From Prunus persica (lineage: Eukaryota > Streptophyta > Magnoliopsida > Rosales > Rosaceae): a DNA stretch of 64,000 nt. The notes under the pieces were generated by a model. It was given only the letters and a program-made list of their open reading frames with translations, ran no database searches and was not told the DNA's origin. This document shows, one piece after another, positions 33,652 to 46,300 of the stretch (the stretch's first letter is position 1; every line of letters starts with the position of its first letter). The stretch spans positions 28,989,664 through 29,053,663 of the forward strand of contig NC_034009.1 in NCBI RefSeq assembly GCF_000346465.2, given 5' to 3'. Both the position numbers and the translations under genes were made by a program.

Positions 33652-35703
33652 TTATCTTACGAAGAACATTTTGGGAAAGTATTCTTCTAGCATAATTGGA
33701 ATTCGTGGTTCTTGGATTAGTGGTCCACTTTCTTGGCCAGAATCTCTCTTCACCATTATTCTGGTTTTGGTTTTAGAGTGTTTGTGCGAACTCCTTTTTT
33801 GCCGCTCCCTCTTTGATTGAGTATTTTGTCGTTGAGGAATGCGCTTCGTACGAGGTTTCCGCCGGGTAACGAGCGTCCATCCTTCATTGTCATCGAAAGA
33901 TGAGTCACCAACGAAGCCATCACCACCTTGATTGTTCGATTTGCCCGCCACTTCTTCTGTACACGGATCAGTCACCTGGTGTATGCCCCTTGTTGATTGG
34001 GATTCCAATCTTTTCGACAATGCTGGTAGCGGCACCAGATCGAAGGATCCAAACACAATTGTGGCAACGTTCGCATCTGCGATTTCGTCAACGTCCAACT
34101 CAATCCTTTCTTGCCTAGCCAAGTTCATAATTAGCTCCTTCAACACGAAGTACTTCTCTACCGGATGGCTGACAATTCGGTGGTATTTGCAAAACTTAGG
34201 GTCGTTGACTCGGTTCATCTCTTCAGGCCGCTTACATTCTGGCAATTCGATCACTTTCTTTTCAAGTAAGTCCTCGAGCATACCTGCGACATCGGAGTCA
34301 GGGAAGGGGTACGTTTTTTCCTCTAACTCCTTCAAAGTGCGTCGACGTCTATCCACTTCTCGAGATGGCTCCATCCTTTTGACTTCTTTCTTCTTGTCTC
34401 GGGTAGAGATTTTGACGGGGACGGTGTTTATTGTCATTGCTTCCTTAGTAGGCTTCTTGGCAGGCTTATCTGTCTTTTGTCCAAAGACTTTCTCATTTCT
34501 TTGCTCCATGACGGGCTCATGCTTTCCTCCGTGACTAGCTATACTCAACTCCATATCATGGGCACGAGTGGCTAGCTCCTCAAACGTGTGGGGTTTAATT
34601 CCTTGTAGAATGTAAAAATGCATTCCTTGAATGCACATCTCAACCGCCGATAACTCCAAAAGCTTATCTTTGCAATCCAGGCTTAACGAGCGCCATTGAT
34701 TGATGTAATCGACGACAGGTTCATCTTTCCATTGCTTGGTATTTGTGAGTTCCATCATACTCACAGTGCGACGAGTGCTATAGAATCGGTTTAAGAATTC
34801 TTGCTCCATCTGATCCCAATTGTCAAAGGAATCGGACTCCAAGTCTATATACCAATCAAATGCATTTCCTTTCAAGGAACGAACAAATTGTTTCACCAGG
34901 TGGTCACCCTCTGTCCCGGCATTATTGCATGTTTCGACGAAGTGTGCAACATGTTGTTTTGGGTTGCCCTTTCCATCGAACTGTTGGAATTTGGGAGGTT
35001 GATATCCTGTTGGCATCCGCAAGTTGTCTATCTTCCTGGTGTATGGCTTAGAATACATGAGCATGTCTCGGAGAGGTGCTCCGTATTGAACCCTGATGGT
35101 GTTTGCAATCATGTCCTGAAGTTGTTGGACCGACAAAGAACCCACCGAGGCGGCGTCACCTTTTCCATGCGACTTCTCACCCGACTCTGTTTCATGACCC
35201 AATCCTTTCTCACTGGATTCAGCCTCATGATATGGTCCTTTCTTGTGTGCATCTTGACCAGGCTCCTTATCCTAATGCACTTCCCGCTTGTTGTTGATGA
35301 GAGAAGCAATATGCGCATCCTTTTCCTCGACCATCTTAGTCAGTTTGGTGATCGCTTCGCTCATATGGACCAGCTGCTCTTCAATAGACATAGCTCCCGT
35401 CACCATGACCTGCATAGCCATAGAATAAGACTCACTTACGGATGCCGAGGTAAGCTTCTTCTGTTGATCGTCAGGCGGGGATCCATGGTATGAGCCTGTC
35501 CTCGAGTCAGCGTCTGAAACAGGCGAGAGTGAGCGTTCTCTCGAATTCTTCGAACCCGAAAAACTCCTCCCTTCACTCCGAGAGTTTCTCTCATCCGCCC
35601 GAGAGGTATTCTTCTTTTGCCCCCAATGAGGCCAAATTGATAACTGGTTCGCGCCTTCGGTGAACATCTTTCGCCTTGGCTTGAGTCGGTATGGAAGTAA
35701 CAT
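33652..35703 (-). pseudogene. Ty3 gag
   Basis: The capsid-type retrotransposon gag core is visible in 33652-35202 ([17 protein letters not shown], then [16 protein letters not shown]). The N-terminal part is 35272-35703, separated by a TAG at 35272-35274 where the same frame continues on both sides. The extreme N-terminus, upstream to about 35850, is further frame-broken. Gag forms the particle shell in the cytoplasm. Confidence 0.88.
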
Positions 35704-35879
35704 GTTGAGTTGCAGATATCGCCTTGGCCTTGCTCCGGGTGACGACCCCAGCAGAATCTCGGCTTGAGAAGGAGGCGCTCAGCTTTTGCCTCTCGTCGCG
35801 GGAACGGATTGAATCTTCTTGGAAGCCATCGTTTTTGGTGTGTTGATTGATTTTGGAACTGGAGAAAGAGATGAGAGGC

Positions 35880-35905
35880 AGAGATTGTCCAACCGGGCGT
35901 GCCAA
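35880..35905 (-). promoter_or_regulatory. Primer-binding site of the Ty3 element
   Basis: Directly inside the 5' LTR the minus strand reads TGGCACGCCCGGTTGGAC, placed and shaped like a tRNA 3'-end complement starting with TGG. I did not assign the tRNA. Confidence 0.6.
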
Positions 35906-35908
35906 ATT

Positions 35909-36633
35909 TGTAAACACGAATTTCCTGCGACAAATGAGACAAGTACACGAAGAACAAAATAATATTATAATAATAAAATTTAGGGTTACAATCTCTGTAT
36001 TGAATCCTCTAATTCGATCTCCAAAGTGTTTAAAGAAAATTTGTGTTTGATACAAGGGTCGTAGAGACTTGATCTTGATCAAATGGGTAGCACGAAGCTT
36101 GTTTGGTGTTTGGGATTTTTCTATGGTGAAGGAACCGGCACGTATTTGTTGTGCTTGGTGGCTCTTCCAAAGTAGGATGAAGAATGCAAAGAGTTTTCTG
36201 TTTTTTCTGAGTGCTAGGTTTTTTCTCCCACCCTTTCCCTCGTCTTGAGACCTCCTATTTATAGGCTCTTATAGGATGCTTGACCTAAATAACTTTCCTT
36301 ATTTAAAACCTTGTTTTGTAGGATTTTGATTTGATTTAAATCAATTCCCATAATCTGGCAATTTAACCAGATTATCTTCAATTGATTGACCTAATTAATA
36401 TTTGATTTAAATCAAAGTCAATCACAGAAGATTCTTTCCTTTAATTTTGTCTTCATCTTGAACCGTTTGATGCACTCCGTCGGATGTCGCCATGTGTCCT
36501 TTTTGACAACTAATCCGATTTTGATGAGTCACACGCCACATGGGCGAATTACGGGGCCCACGATTTAATCCACTGAACCCTAATTATTTTCTTGTCCAAT
36601 GGAATTTATTGCACCAAAATTTCTTTTTCTACA
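35909..36633 (-). repeat. 5' LTR of the Ty3/gypsy element
   Basis: It is the same length and has the same ends as the 3' LTR. The minus-strand TATAAATA at 36256-36263 is the likely promoter core for the element's RNA. Confidence 0.93.
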
Positions 36634-36843
36634 ATTTCATAACAAACTACATAGTGCTATCACTGTGAATCTATGATCAAAAGGGTCAGTTCACATTCAA
36701 AAGGTGGCCCGTTCGTTTGATGGTGCTCGAGATGGCTTCCTTCTCGATGGCTAACACACTTTCAGCAAAGGGTGGTCCCTCATATGGAAAGCACGAATTT
36801 TAATGCAATGCCAATTGGAGAAGAAATCTAAGACATTGAAGAT
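36634..36843. other. Flank ending in a 26-bp direct repeat
   Basis: There is no gene. Its last 26 bp (36818-36843) recur exactly at 41763-41788, on the far side of the pararetroviral block. Confidence 0.6.
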
Positions 36844-37261
36844 TAGGGGTGGATACGGTTTGAGTTGGATTGGTTTTTGCTTCAAATTAGAACCGATTCG
36901 GTACTATTCATCCAGTTTGGTTCGATTCGATTTTAATAAAAAAAATTCAAAACTGTTCGGTTTGAGTTGAATTGGTTTTGATCCGGTTTCGGTTCTAGTT
37001 CGGTTTTAAACCGGATCATAAAAATTATTTTTTAATACAATTCTCAACTGAAATATTATTTTTTAATTGAAAATTAACAAATTATTCAATTTCATATAAA
37101 AATAAATATTAAAGTTAGAAAATAGAGATATTTTGAAATTGAACTTGGATAAATATTAGTTTTTTTTCATGACATGATATAATTATACATTTCACATATC
37201 TATGTATCTCACAACAATGTAACATTTAAAACATCACCAACATATATATATATATATACAT
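36844..37261. mobile_element. Truncated hAT-like MITE end
   Basis: It begins TAGGGGTGG followed by mirrored GGTTCGGTTT-type subterminal motifs, as in hAT-like MITEs. No matching right end was found before the viral coding sequence begins, so it appears truncated. Confidence 0.4.
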
Positions 37262-38162
37262 ATTATTATCTACCTTACGAAGAACAAATAGAATATGATT
37301 CTAGTAATGAAATAGATTATAAAGATTGGAATATCCCTAAAATTCCTAGTCAAGAAATTTACAAAAAAAAATGGTCACTCTCAAGCTTCAAGTCAACTAC
37401 CCATGTGAAAACAGTCGAACAAGTTTATGCCTTAAGTAAAAAACATGAAACATGCCAATTGTTGAATCTTGAGTCAATAAAGAAACACAAAAATGACGGA
37501 AACAATTTCCTTCACATTGGTCTAGTCCAAGTTGCAGTCAAACCTCTTATCAGATTAGGATTAAACGCCTCTATTCTACTCTGTCTAAGAGATGCTAGAT
37601 TCACCAATTTTAGTGACAGTACCTTAGGAATAATCGAGTCAAGTCTGTTTAATGGTCCAATTCATTTTGATTGTTACCCAAATTTCACAGTAAGCCTTAG
37701 TGATCCTCACATATTGAAAACATTAACATTAAATATTAAAACTTTAAGATATAAAGTCCTACCAGGTACCCAACCTTTAGCTTTAGTTTATAGAATCTAT
37801 TATAAAGTCACAGGAACTAACATGAATTTCCAAGCCCTTAATAAAAGTCCCAAAGATCAAACTTTGCTAATTCAGAGTAGTAAAGCCGATGCCAATATAA
37901 GAGTCCCTTATACAATCAAATGGTCAGAAGTCACCTACCTCTAGATTGGACATTAACCACAGAAAATCAACCTGCTCCCATTCAGCATAGTTTAAATAAT
38001 TTAGATTACATTCAACAATACTTAGATGGCACAATCAAAATTAATTTTGGTAATCAACCATTCAAAAGTCTTCAGTTCAATTACACCAACACCCAACACC
38101 CAGTCAATCTCATAGACATATCCCTGCTAGACATTCCTTTACATCGTCCTCCTCTACTCTAG
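37262..38162 (+). pseudogene. Caulimovirid movement-protein region
   Basis: The stretch contains a 30K-type movement protein core, which in living viruses widens plasmodesmata. The open part is 37405-37944, with in-frame coding text upstream to about 37262. A frame change near 37935 moves the C-terminal part to 37920-38162. There is no intact gene. Confidence 0.65.
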
Positions 38163-40420
38163 AACGAGACCTAGAGTTAGAAAAAACATTAATTGATTTA
38201 AAGTTAGAGTCCTTAAGAAAAACCTCTCAAGTCAACCATCCTTGTTATGGTAAAAAACCAGTCAAAGAAGATGAAAAATCAAATTCGCCAGATTCTCCCA
38301 CACAAACCGATTTTGAAGCCGAAGCCATCCCTGTAGACAATCAGTTAAGAACTCTTAATAAAGAATTTAGAATTAATTGGAAAATTTTAAACAGTCTAGA
38401 GAGGAGAAATACCTACCATACAGTCTACCCATGTAAAGAACAAAGGCAACAAATCTTTAATGAGTGGAAAATTTTTATGAAAAGCACTAAGTCATAAGTC
38501 TTCTATCTTGATTTTGTTGAAAGTCACCACATGCCCAAAGAGTTAAAAACTTTAACGCAAGAAAAATGGAAAAAAGAAGATAACACTGAAGTCATAGCCA
38601 GTCATCCCCCAGTAGAGACTACTTATAAACCACAAAAGTGCCAAAATTACTGCCAGTCCTTTTAAAATTCCCGAGTTAAATGATAAAAAATTAGTTGAAC
38701 AAAATAACTATGCAAACCAGAGTCTAATCGTCATTGGAAAACAATTAGATGAGATAGAAACTAAAATTGACAAAATAGTTCCCCAACAAATGTCCCATAA
38801 GTCTCATAAAGAAAAACCTTTAGTCAAATTCCAAGATTTAAATTGAAGCCCCACCTTTAAGACAAAACCCACGATGAAAAAAATAGAAGAAATGCTTGAA
38901 CAACTCACACCAGTCAAAGAAAAAACTGAATCCTCTACTCTCAAAGTCCTTGAATCCTTTGTTCTAGCCAATTCCTCTGATATTGAGTTTATAGCTAGTG
39001 AAACAAATTCCAGTAATATATCAAAAATTGAAAATGCTTTTAAAAATCTAGAAATAGATAATAATCTGAAGCTTAGTAGATTAAGAAACAAAGTCAATCC
39101 TACTAGTCTAACCAAAAATTGGTATCCCAGACCAACTCCCCCAGACATTCAATTTGAAGAAAGAAATTCCTAAAGTCAATTCTCAGTCTCCTCTGATAAA
39201 TTATATGAATGGAATATTGATGGTCTTTCTGAACAAGAAATCCTTAATAAACTTCAACACATGTCAATGTTAGCCAACAATTACATAACCAATCACAATT
39301 TCAGAGAGTCGGAAATCATTCCCCTTCTAGAAACAGGATTCACCGGAAACCTATGTTCTTGGTGGGATAAACACTTAGTCAAGACGACAAATCATTCATG
39401 CAGTTAAATGAAATGAAGAAGGTCTCCCTATATTTGATGAACAATTAGGAAGAAGAATAGAAGAAGGAGTCAACACTTTACTTTATACAATTATTGAACA
39501 TTTCATAGGAACACCTAGTAACACTGCAGCCAGAATCCATGATCAACTTAGTAACCTAAGATGCCCAAAGCTAAGCGATTTGCGATGGTATAAAGATGTT
39601 TTCATCTCCAAAATCATGCTTAGAGACGATAGTAATCAACCTTTTTGGAAAGAGAATTTCATTAACGGTCTCCCTAATCTGTTTGTCCACAAAATATGCA
39701 CAGTCTTAAGTAATGATCAAGGTCATATAGATTTCAATAATTTAACTTATGAAAATATTATTAGCACAATCAACCAAGTAGTAATGAAAATGTATGTTGA
39801 CATGAAAATAGGTAGACAAATTCAGTTAGAAAGGAATTCAGCCAAGTATGAATTAGGAAATTTTTGTGAACAGTATGGTCTAACATCCATTCCCCCTTCC
39901 AGAAAAGCCAAAACTAGTTACCATGACCGACAGGTTAGTAAACGTTGACATTATTCACGCAAAAAACAGTCATTTCAACATAATGATGAATTCTATAGTA
40001 AAAAAAAATTTAACCCCAAGAAAAACTGGTCAAAAGCCCCAAGAAAAGATAAGAACAGTAACTTTAAGAAAAATGCCGACAAAAGAAAAATTGAATGCTG
40101 GAAATGTAAGAAATACGGTCACTATGCTAATGAGTGCAAAGTAAAAGACACAAAAAAGCAGTTAAAAATCACGGATGAAGAAAAAGACAGACTAATTAAA
40201 GTTTTAGAATTAAGAAACTCTGAGTCTAGTGAAACCGACATCACAGTGTCAAATTCAAGCTCAGTACTCAAATACCCAGTCTAGCTCCCCAAAAGTCCAA
40301 TTTGGATGTAAAGATAAATGCTGTAATGTCCTCACTAAGTCAATACAAGTCCTTACAAAACAAGAGGAACAAGAAGAATTATTAATTGATTTGATTAGTA
40401 AAGTAGAAAACCCATAATTA
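38163..40420 (+). pseudogene. Caulimovirid coat-protein region with zinc knuckle
   Basis: A lysine- and glutamate-rich linker (38163-39170) is followed by a capsid-like stretch (about 39180-39950) and a CX2CX4HX4C knuckle at 40096-40137 (CWKCKKYGHYANEC). The knuckle is in a different frame from the preceding open stretch. Stops interrupt it throughout. Confidence 0.65.
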
Positions 40421-40699
40421 AAATCCGAGTATTTAAAAAAATTAAGAAAAGTCATTAGTTAGGAAAACCCAAGTCAGCATATGCCCTCAAAGATAAGTCT
40501 AAACACTGTCTTAGAAAAATTCAATAAAAGAAAAGAAGTCACTTTACAGGATTTACAAATGGAAGTAAAAATAGTCAAAAAATAGATAATAGAGTTAAAA
40601 CAAATGAGTCGCAAATTACAAACTGAGAATTTTGAAATTAAACAAGATTTGATTAATTTAATGGAAAGCAACTTTGAGTCCAAAAGTCAGCCAGAAAGT

Positions 40700-41762
40700 C
40701 CAATAAATTCATACGTGAACCCTCAAATAATGATCAAACTATTAATTTAATAAAACAAGTAAATTTTAGAAAATGGTATTCTAAAGTCACAATATTTGTA
40801 AAAAAATTTGAGTTAAATACAGTAGCTCTTTTTTATTCAAGAGCCGACCTTAATTGCATCCAAGAAGGATTAATTCCTACCAAATGTTATAAAAAGTCAA
40901 AAGAAACATTAATTACTGCCTCTGGCAAATCACTCCAATTAAATTATGAAATTCCAAGAGCCCACGTCTGTCAAAATAAGATCTGTTTCAAAACCTCATT
41001 TGTCCTAGTCAAAAACATTACTGATGAAGTCATCTTAGGTCTACCTTTTATAGCCCTCTTATACCTTTTTCAGGTAGAATACGATGAAGTCATATCTACC
41101 CACTTAGGAGAAGAATGAATTTTCAACTAAACCTGAGTTGCATAATTTAAAAGCCTTACAGAAAAATGCAGTTTCAAAAATAATTAAGGTAATCCAAAAG
41201 AAAAATAAACAATTGAATTTTCTCCAAGAAGAAGTTAGATTTAAAAGAATTGAACAACAACTTCGTGATAAGTCTTTGCAGTCACAAATTCATAAATTTG
41301 AAGAAAAATTAAAACAAGAAGTCTGTTTTGATCTCCCCAATGCCTTCTGGCATAGGAAACAACACGTCGTCAGTCTGCCCTATGTCAAAACCTTTAGTGA
41401 GAAAAATATCCCTACTAAAGCCAGACTGATTCAAATGAGTCAAGAAATTATGGAATTTTGTAAACAAGAAATTACATAATTACTTCAAAAGGGAATAATC
41501 CGTAAAAGTAAATCACCATGGTCATACCCAGCCTTTTATGTTCAGAAAAACGCTGAGTTAGAGATTAGTCATAAAGTATAAACCCCTTAATACGGTTTTG
41601 GAATGGATTAGGTATCCAATTCCCAATAAGAGAGACTTAATCAACAGATTAGACAAAGCAATCATATTCTCTAAGTTTGATATGAAGAGTGAATTTTGGA
41701 AGATCAAAATCCGAGAGTCAGATAGGTATAAAACTGCTTTTGTAACCTCATTTGGTCATTAT
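40700..41762 (+). pseudogene. Caulimovirid protease and truncated reverse transcriptase
   Basis: The protease-like part (40790-41117) keeps the late ILGLPF-type motif, but the usual Asp-Ser/Thr-Gly site is not recognisable. The RT begins at 41138 with a coiled lead-in and reaches the first palm Asp motif (FSKFDMKS, near 41675). It then ends at a breakpoint at 41762, before the catalytic YxDD box, so polymerase activity is impossible. Confidence 0.75.
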
Positions 41763-41788
41763 GAGAAGAAATCTAAGACATTGAAGAT

Positions 41789-42043
41789 CATTGTATCAAA
41801 GTTTCATAATTTTCTACCAAGCCAAATACTCCATACTTGCAAGTCAAGACAACCTAAGTTGAAATCCAGTCAGAATTGCACTGCTGTGGGAGATTAAAGA
41901 TTTGAAGACTTTTATGATTTTTCCTAGTGGTGTGTGATTTTTCCTTGTTTAATGTGGTGGAGGTTACATGTACTTGGATGCCTATAAAAGGTCAATCCTC
42001 ATTCACATATGATATACTAATATAATACCATACCCCCACAATA
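41789..42043 (+). promoter_or_regulatory. Promoter-like segment, possibly from the pararetrovirus intergenic region
   Basis: TATAAAA at 41983-41989 lies in a non-coding stretch after the truncated RT, where caulimovirids have their pregenomic RNA promoter. The viral origin is inference; no second viral marker such as a tRNA-Met primer site was found here. Confidence 0.3.
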
Positions 42044-42051
42044 CCACATAC

Positions 42052-42902
42052 TAGGTGTGGGCATCTAAAACTGAAATACCGAAATCATACACTAATCATA
42101 CCGATTTCATACCGTTTCATTTGGGATGGGGAGATAATCGGTATCGTACCGTACCGTACCAATAGAGTATGGTATGGTAGCGGTATCAAGTATTTAGTAC
42201 CAGTCAATACGGTATCGTACCGAAATATAAACATGTTTAAATAGAAACATATAGTTATTGTGATGAACTGTGAAGGAAGGAATGAGATTTTCCAAAGTCC
42301 CATTTTGCAAATTTGTACAAATAAAAGAGAAGAATTTCTTGAGGTTGCTGGGGATTTGGATAGCTGTTGTTTACTTTCTTTGATCAATGTCTATGAATTG
42401 TAATTTTCTTTTTGCATCTTCTGTCAAATTTTCTCGGATAATCATATCTGTAAGTTCATTTTCATGGCTTAATTAATGTAAATTTCATTTCCTCAATTTT
42501 TGTTTTCCACATTTATGCAATTGAGTTGGGGTTTTTTTCCCCATAACTAAAGTCTTGCACATATAAGAAAATGTTGTAATTTAATATGGGTAGCCAACAT
42601 TATGATGAAAAAAGTTGTGTTTTGTCTTCAAGCTTCAGTATGAAGCTTTGGATTCTCAAGGCATATCAGATGAATGAATTATGAAATTTAGTAGCTATTT
42701 TTATTGTCTTATTCATTCCGTCTTGCATTTTTTAGTTGTCATTTTGGTACCGAAATGGTACCGATACCATACCAATGTCGATTTGGCACGGTACGATACG
42801 ATATCAACTTTGACAAATGATAATCTCATACCGTACCATACCGGATTTAATTTCCGATATAGGTAGCGGTACGAGCTCAATACCGTACCATGCCCACCCC
42901 TA
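42052..42902. mobile_element. Non-autonomous hAT-like element, 851 bp
   Basis: The ends are TAGGTGTGGGCAT and ATGCCCACCCCTA, with mirrored subterminal GGTATCGTACC-type motifs. The left target duplication is CCACATAC (42044-42051). The right one was split by the copia insertion, but skipping the copia element and one CCACA restores an exact CCACATAC. There is no transposase. Confidence 0.85.
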
Positions 42903-42907
42903 CCACA

Positions 42908-43237
42908 TGTTGAAGGATAAATTGTTTCCAGGTTTAGTTTAGTTAGTTAGTTAGTTGGACAGGTGTATGGCTCATATGCCATCACATATTGTTGGACTAA
43001 CATGTCCAGATTCATGCCAAGTGTACAGCTCACATGCTGGTACAAATGTATTGGCTGAGTCATTTTCTGTACTAGCTAAAATATATATATTAAAAAGTAG
43101 GATGAGATCACACAATGAGTGTGTGCATGATTACATTCTTTTTGCCTAACAGATTCTCTCCCTCTCCTTTCTCCAAAAAACCTTTTCTCATACACTTTCT
43201 GTGCATGAACCTCTACTATTCTATAGAAACTTCAACA
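42908..43237 (+). repeat. 5' LTR of copia 1
   Basis: It is 330 bp, TGTTGAAGG...CTTCAACA, and contains a run of TTAG units and an AT-rich TATA-like stretch near 43080-43092. Confidence 0.95.
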
Positions 43238-43320
43238 TGGTATCAGTAGCGAAGGTTCTGATCTGAGACTGGGCGTAGTGAAATCACAATCCAGCTGAAG
43301 GAAGCATTATCTAGTCTCAC

Positions 43321-46300
43321 ATGGCTGGATCTAGCATGAGTGAGCTTCGTGCTCCCATCTTCAATGGAAGCAACTACGATTTCTGGAGAATAAAGATGTG
43401 CACAATCTTCAAATCTCACAAGCTGTGGGATATGGTTGAGAATGGATATGGGCAACCTGTGAAGATGGAAGAAGGAGAAACTCTGACAGCAGCTCAAAAG
43501 CTTGCTGTGGAAGAAAATATTGCAAAAGATGCTAAGGCATTGGGTCTGATCCAGAATGCAGTTTCTGATGATATTTTTCCCAGAATTGCTTTGAAGGAAT
43601 CAGCCAAGGAAGCATGGGAAATCTTGCAGCAAGAATTCAGAGGAGACAAGAAGGTAAGATCTGTGAAACTTCAAGCTCTTAGGAGAGAATTTGAATACAC
43701 TCGTATGCATGATGATGAATCATTGTCTGGATATGTCACTAAACTGCTTGAGCTAGTAAACCACATGAAGGCTTATGGTGAAGAGTTAACTGAACAGAGA
43801 ATTGTTCAGAAACTCTTGATTAGTTTATCCAGAGAATATGATTCAATTGCTGAGGTTATAGAGGAGACAAAAGATACAGAAACTATAGGGGTTCAAGAGG
43901 TTATAGGCTCTCTAAAATCTCATGAACAAAGGCTGCAGAGGCATAATGAGAGAGTGATTGAGAAGGCTTTCTCTAGTTTGAATGTGAGCTCTAAAGATAG
44001 ACACAGGGCAGGCAGGGGGTTCCAAATCCAAAAAGAATTGGAAATCTCTGAAAGGAAAGAAGTGGGACTCAAAGTCTGAAAACAATTTTAAAAAGGAAAG
44101 TCAGACTGAGGGAGCAAAGGTGCCTTGCAAAACCTGTGACAAATTGCACTATGGTGTCTGCTGGTTCAAAGGCAAACCTAAATGTTATAAATGTGATAGG
44201 TTTGGTCATATAGCCAAAGACTGCAAGGGAAAACCAGAAGCTGCTAACTATGCATCACACAAGGAGGAAGAAGGCAACATGTTCTATGCTTGTCATGCTG
44301 CTGCAATAGTAAAAAATAATGGTGTGTGGTATGTGGACAGTGCATGCAGCAACCACATGACTTCACAAGCATCCCTTCTAGTCAATATTGACACCAAAGT
44401 CACTGCAAAGGTAAAAATGGGCACTGGAGACTTAGTGGAAGCAACTGGAAAAGGAACTTTGGTGATTGACACTAAAGCTGGGCCTAGATATATCAAAGAG
44501 GTTATGCTTGTACCAGGATTGGATGAAAACTTACTTAGTGTAGGTCAAATGGTAGAGCATGGCTACTATCTTGTCTTTGGTGATTCTATGGTTGAAATAT
44601 TTGATGACAGGTCAATGGAGAATCTGCTTGCAAAGGTTTCCATGACAGGAAACAGATGCTTCCCACTGTCATTGAAATATGCAAACTCAGTGGCTATGAA
44701 AGCAACAGTTGAAGAATCCATTTGGTGTTGGCATAGGAGGTTTGGCCATTTGAATATGCAGAGTCTGAAGTTGTTACAACAACAGGAGCTGGTCTATGGT
44801 CTGCCTGAAATTGGAAATGCAAACAGAATTTGCCAAGACTGTGCAATTGGAAAATCCCACAGAGAGGCCTTTGGCAAAGAGAAAATTTAGAGAGCTAGTT
44901 TACCTCTGGAGCTGGTTCATTCAGGTGTTTGTGGTCCAATGCAGACCACATCAATAGGTGGAAACAAATATTTTTTGACTTTCATTGATGACTGCACCAG
45001 AATGTGCTGGGTGTACTTCATGCAATTCAAGTCAGAAGTTTTTAACATCTTCAAGAAATTTAAGGCTATGGTAGAATTACAAAGTGGCTACAAACTGAAG
45101 AAACTTAGGAGTGACAGAGGTAGGGAATATACCTCTGCTGAATTTCTGCAGTTTTGTGAAGAAATTGGTTTGGAAAGACAACTAACCGTGGCCTATTCAC
45201 CTCAGCAAAATGGAGTTGCTGAGAGAAAGAACAGGACCATTGTTGAGATGAGCAAGACAATGATGAAAGAGAAGAAACTACCATACAAATTTTGGGGAGA
45301 GGCAGTGAATACAGCTGTCTATATTCAGAATAGATGCCCCACAAAAGCTTTAGATAATGTCACTCCATTTGAAGCTTTTAGTGGAAGAAAGCTTGGGGTT
45401 AAACACTTAAGAGTGTTTGGTTCTATATGTTTCTGTCATGTGCCTAATCAGTTGAGGTCTAAGCTGGAAGATGCAGCTGTTAAGTGCATTTTTGTTGGCT
45501 ATGGCAAATGTGAAAAGGGGTACAAAGTGTACAATTTGCAAACCAACAAGATCACTACATCTAGAAGTGTGATCTTTGATGAGAACTCACTATGGGATTG
45601 GGACAAGCAAATTGTTGATTCTGTCACAGTTCAGATGAGGCTTGAAGACACTTCTAGAAGTAGTGAAGAGGAGCATGAAGAAACAATGATAGACATTTCC
45701 AGTCCACCTCAAGTAACTGCAGCTGCTACAAATGTTACTTCACCAAGTGATTCTCCAAGTTCTACACCTGTAAAGCTTAGAGACATCACTGAGATTTATG
45801 CTAGATGCAATATGAGCATCATTGAGCCAGAGAATTTTGCAGAAGCATCAAAGGATAAGGCTTGGCAAAAGGCAATGGAAGCAGAAATGGAAATGATTGA
45901 GAAAAATGAGACTTGGGAACTAGTCGATAGACCAAGTGATAGACCTGTGATTGGTGTGAAATGGGTTTATAAGACCAAATTGAACCTTGATGGCTCAATA
46001 CAGAAGCATAAAGCAAGGCTGGTGGTCAAAGGCTATGCACAAAAGCCTGGAATCGACTTCAATGAGACTTTTGCTCCTGTGGCCAGACTTGACACAATTA
46101 GAACTCTCATAGCTTTGGCAGCTCAAAAGGGGTAGAAATTATACCAGTTAGATGTCAAGTCTGCATTCCTAAATGGTGTGCTTAAGGAGGAAGTTTATGT
46201 AGACCAACCGGATGGATTTGTAACTACAAACTATGAAGACAAGGTGTACAAGTTGAAGAAAGCCTTGTATGGTTTGAAACAGGCTCCAAGAGCCTGGTAT

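Larger units (their letters stand above)
22409..36633 (-). mobile_element. Ty3/gypsy LTR retrotransposon, Tat-type (dual RNase H), 14.2 kb
   Basis: Two 725-bp LTRs (22409-23133 and 35909-36633), each TG...CA, are flanked by an exact ATTTC duplication (22404-22408, 36634-36638). On the minus strand the order is gag, protease, RT, RNase H, a second archaeal-type RNase H, then integrase, so it is a Ty3/gypsy element; the extra RNase H places it in the Tat group. A 5-kb region between integrase and the 3' LTR carries an antisense gene and tandem repeats. LTRs differ at more than a dozen positions in the first 250 bases by eye, so the insertion is not recent. Stops and frameshifts inactivate gag and pol. 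Confidence 0.93.
37262..41762 (+). mobile_element. Endogenous caulimovirid (plant pararetrovirus) fragment
   Basis: The order is movement protein, coat region with zinc knuckle, protease and reverse transcriptase, as in Caulimoviridae polyproteins. There is no integrase and no LTR. The text stops abruptly inside RT at 41762. Many stops and frameshifts show a long-dead copy. The layout suggests a petuvirus- or florendovirus-like member, but the genus is an inference. Confidence 0.8.

Noticed and set aside
33932..34534. 200-residue plus-strand open frame opposite gag
   Set aside because: It is a shadow of gag on the minus strand, with no recognisable domain.
34801..35493. 230-residue plus-strand open frame opposite gag
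   Set aside because: It is antisense to the clearly conserved gag reading, with no domain or splice support.
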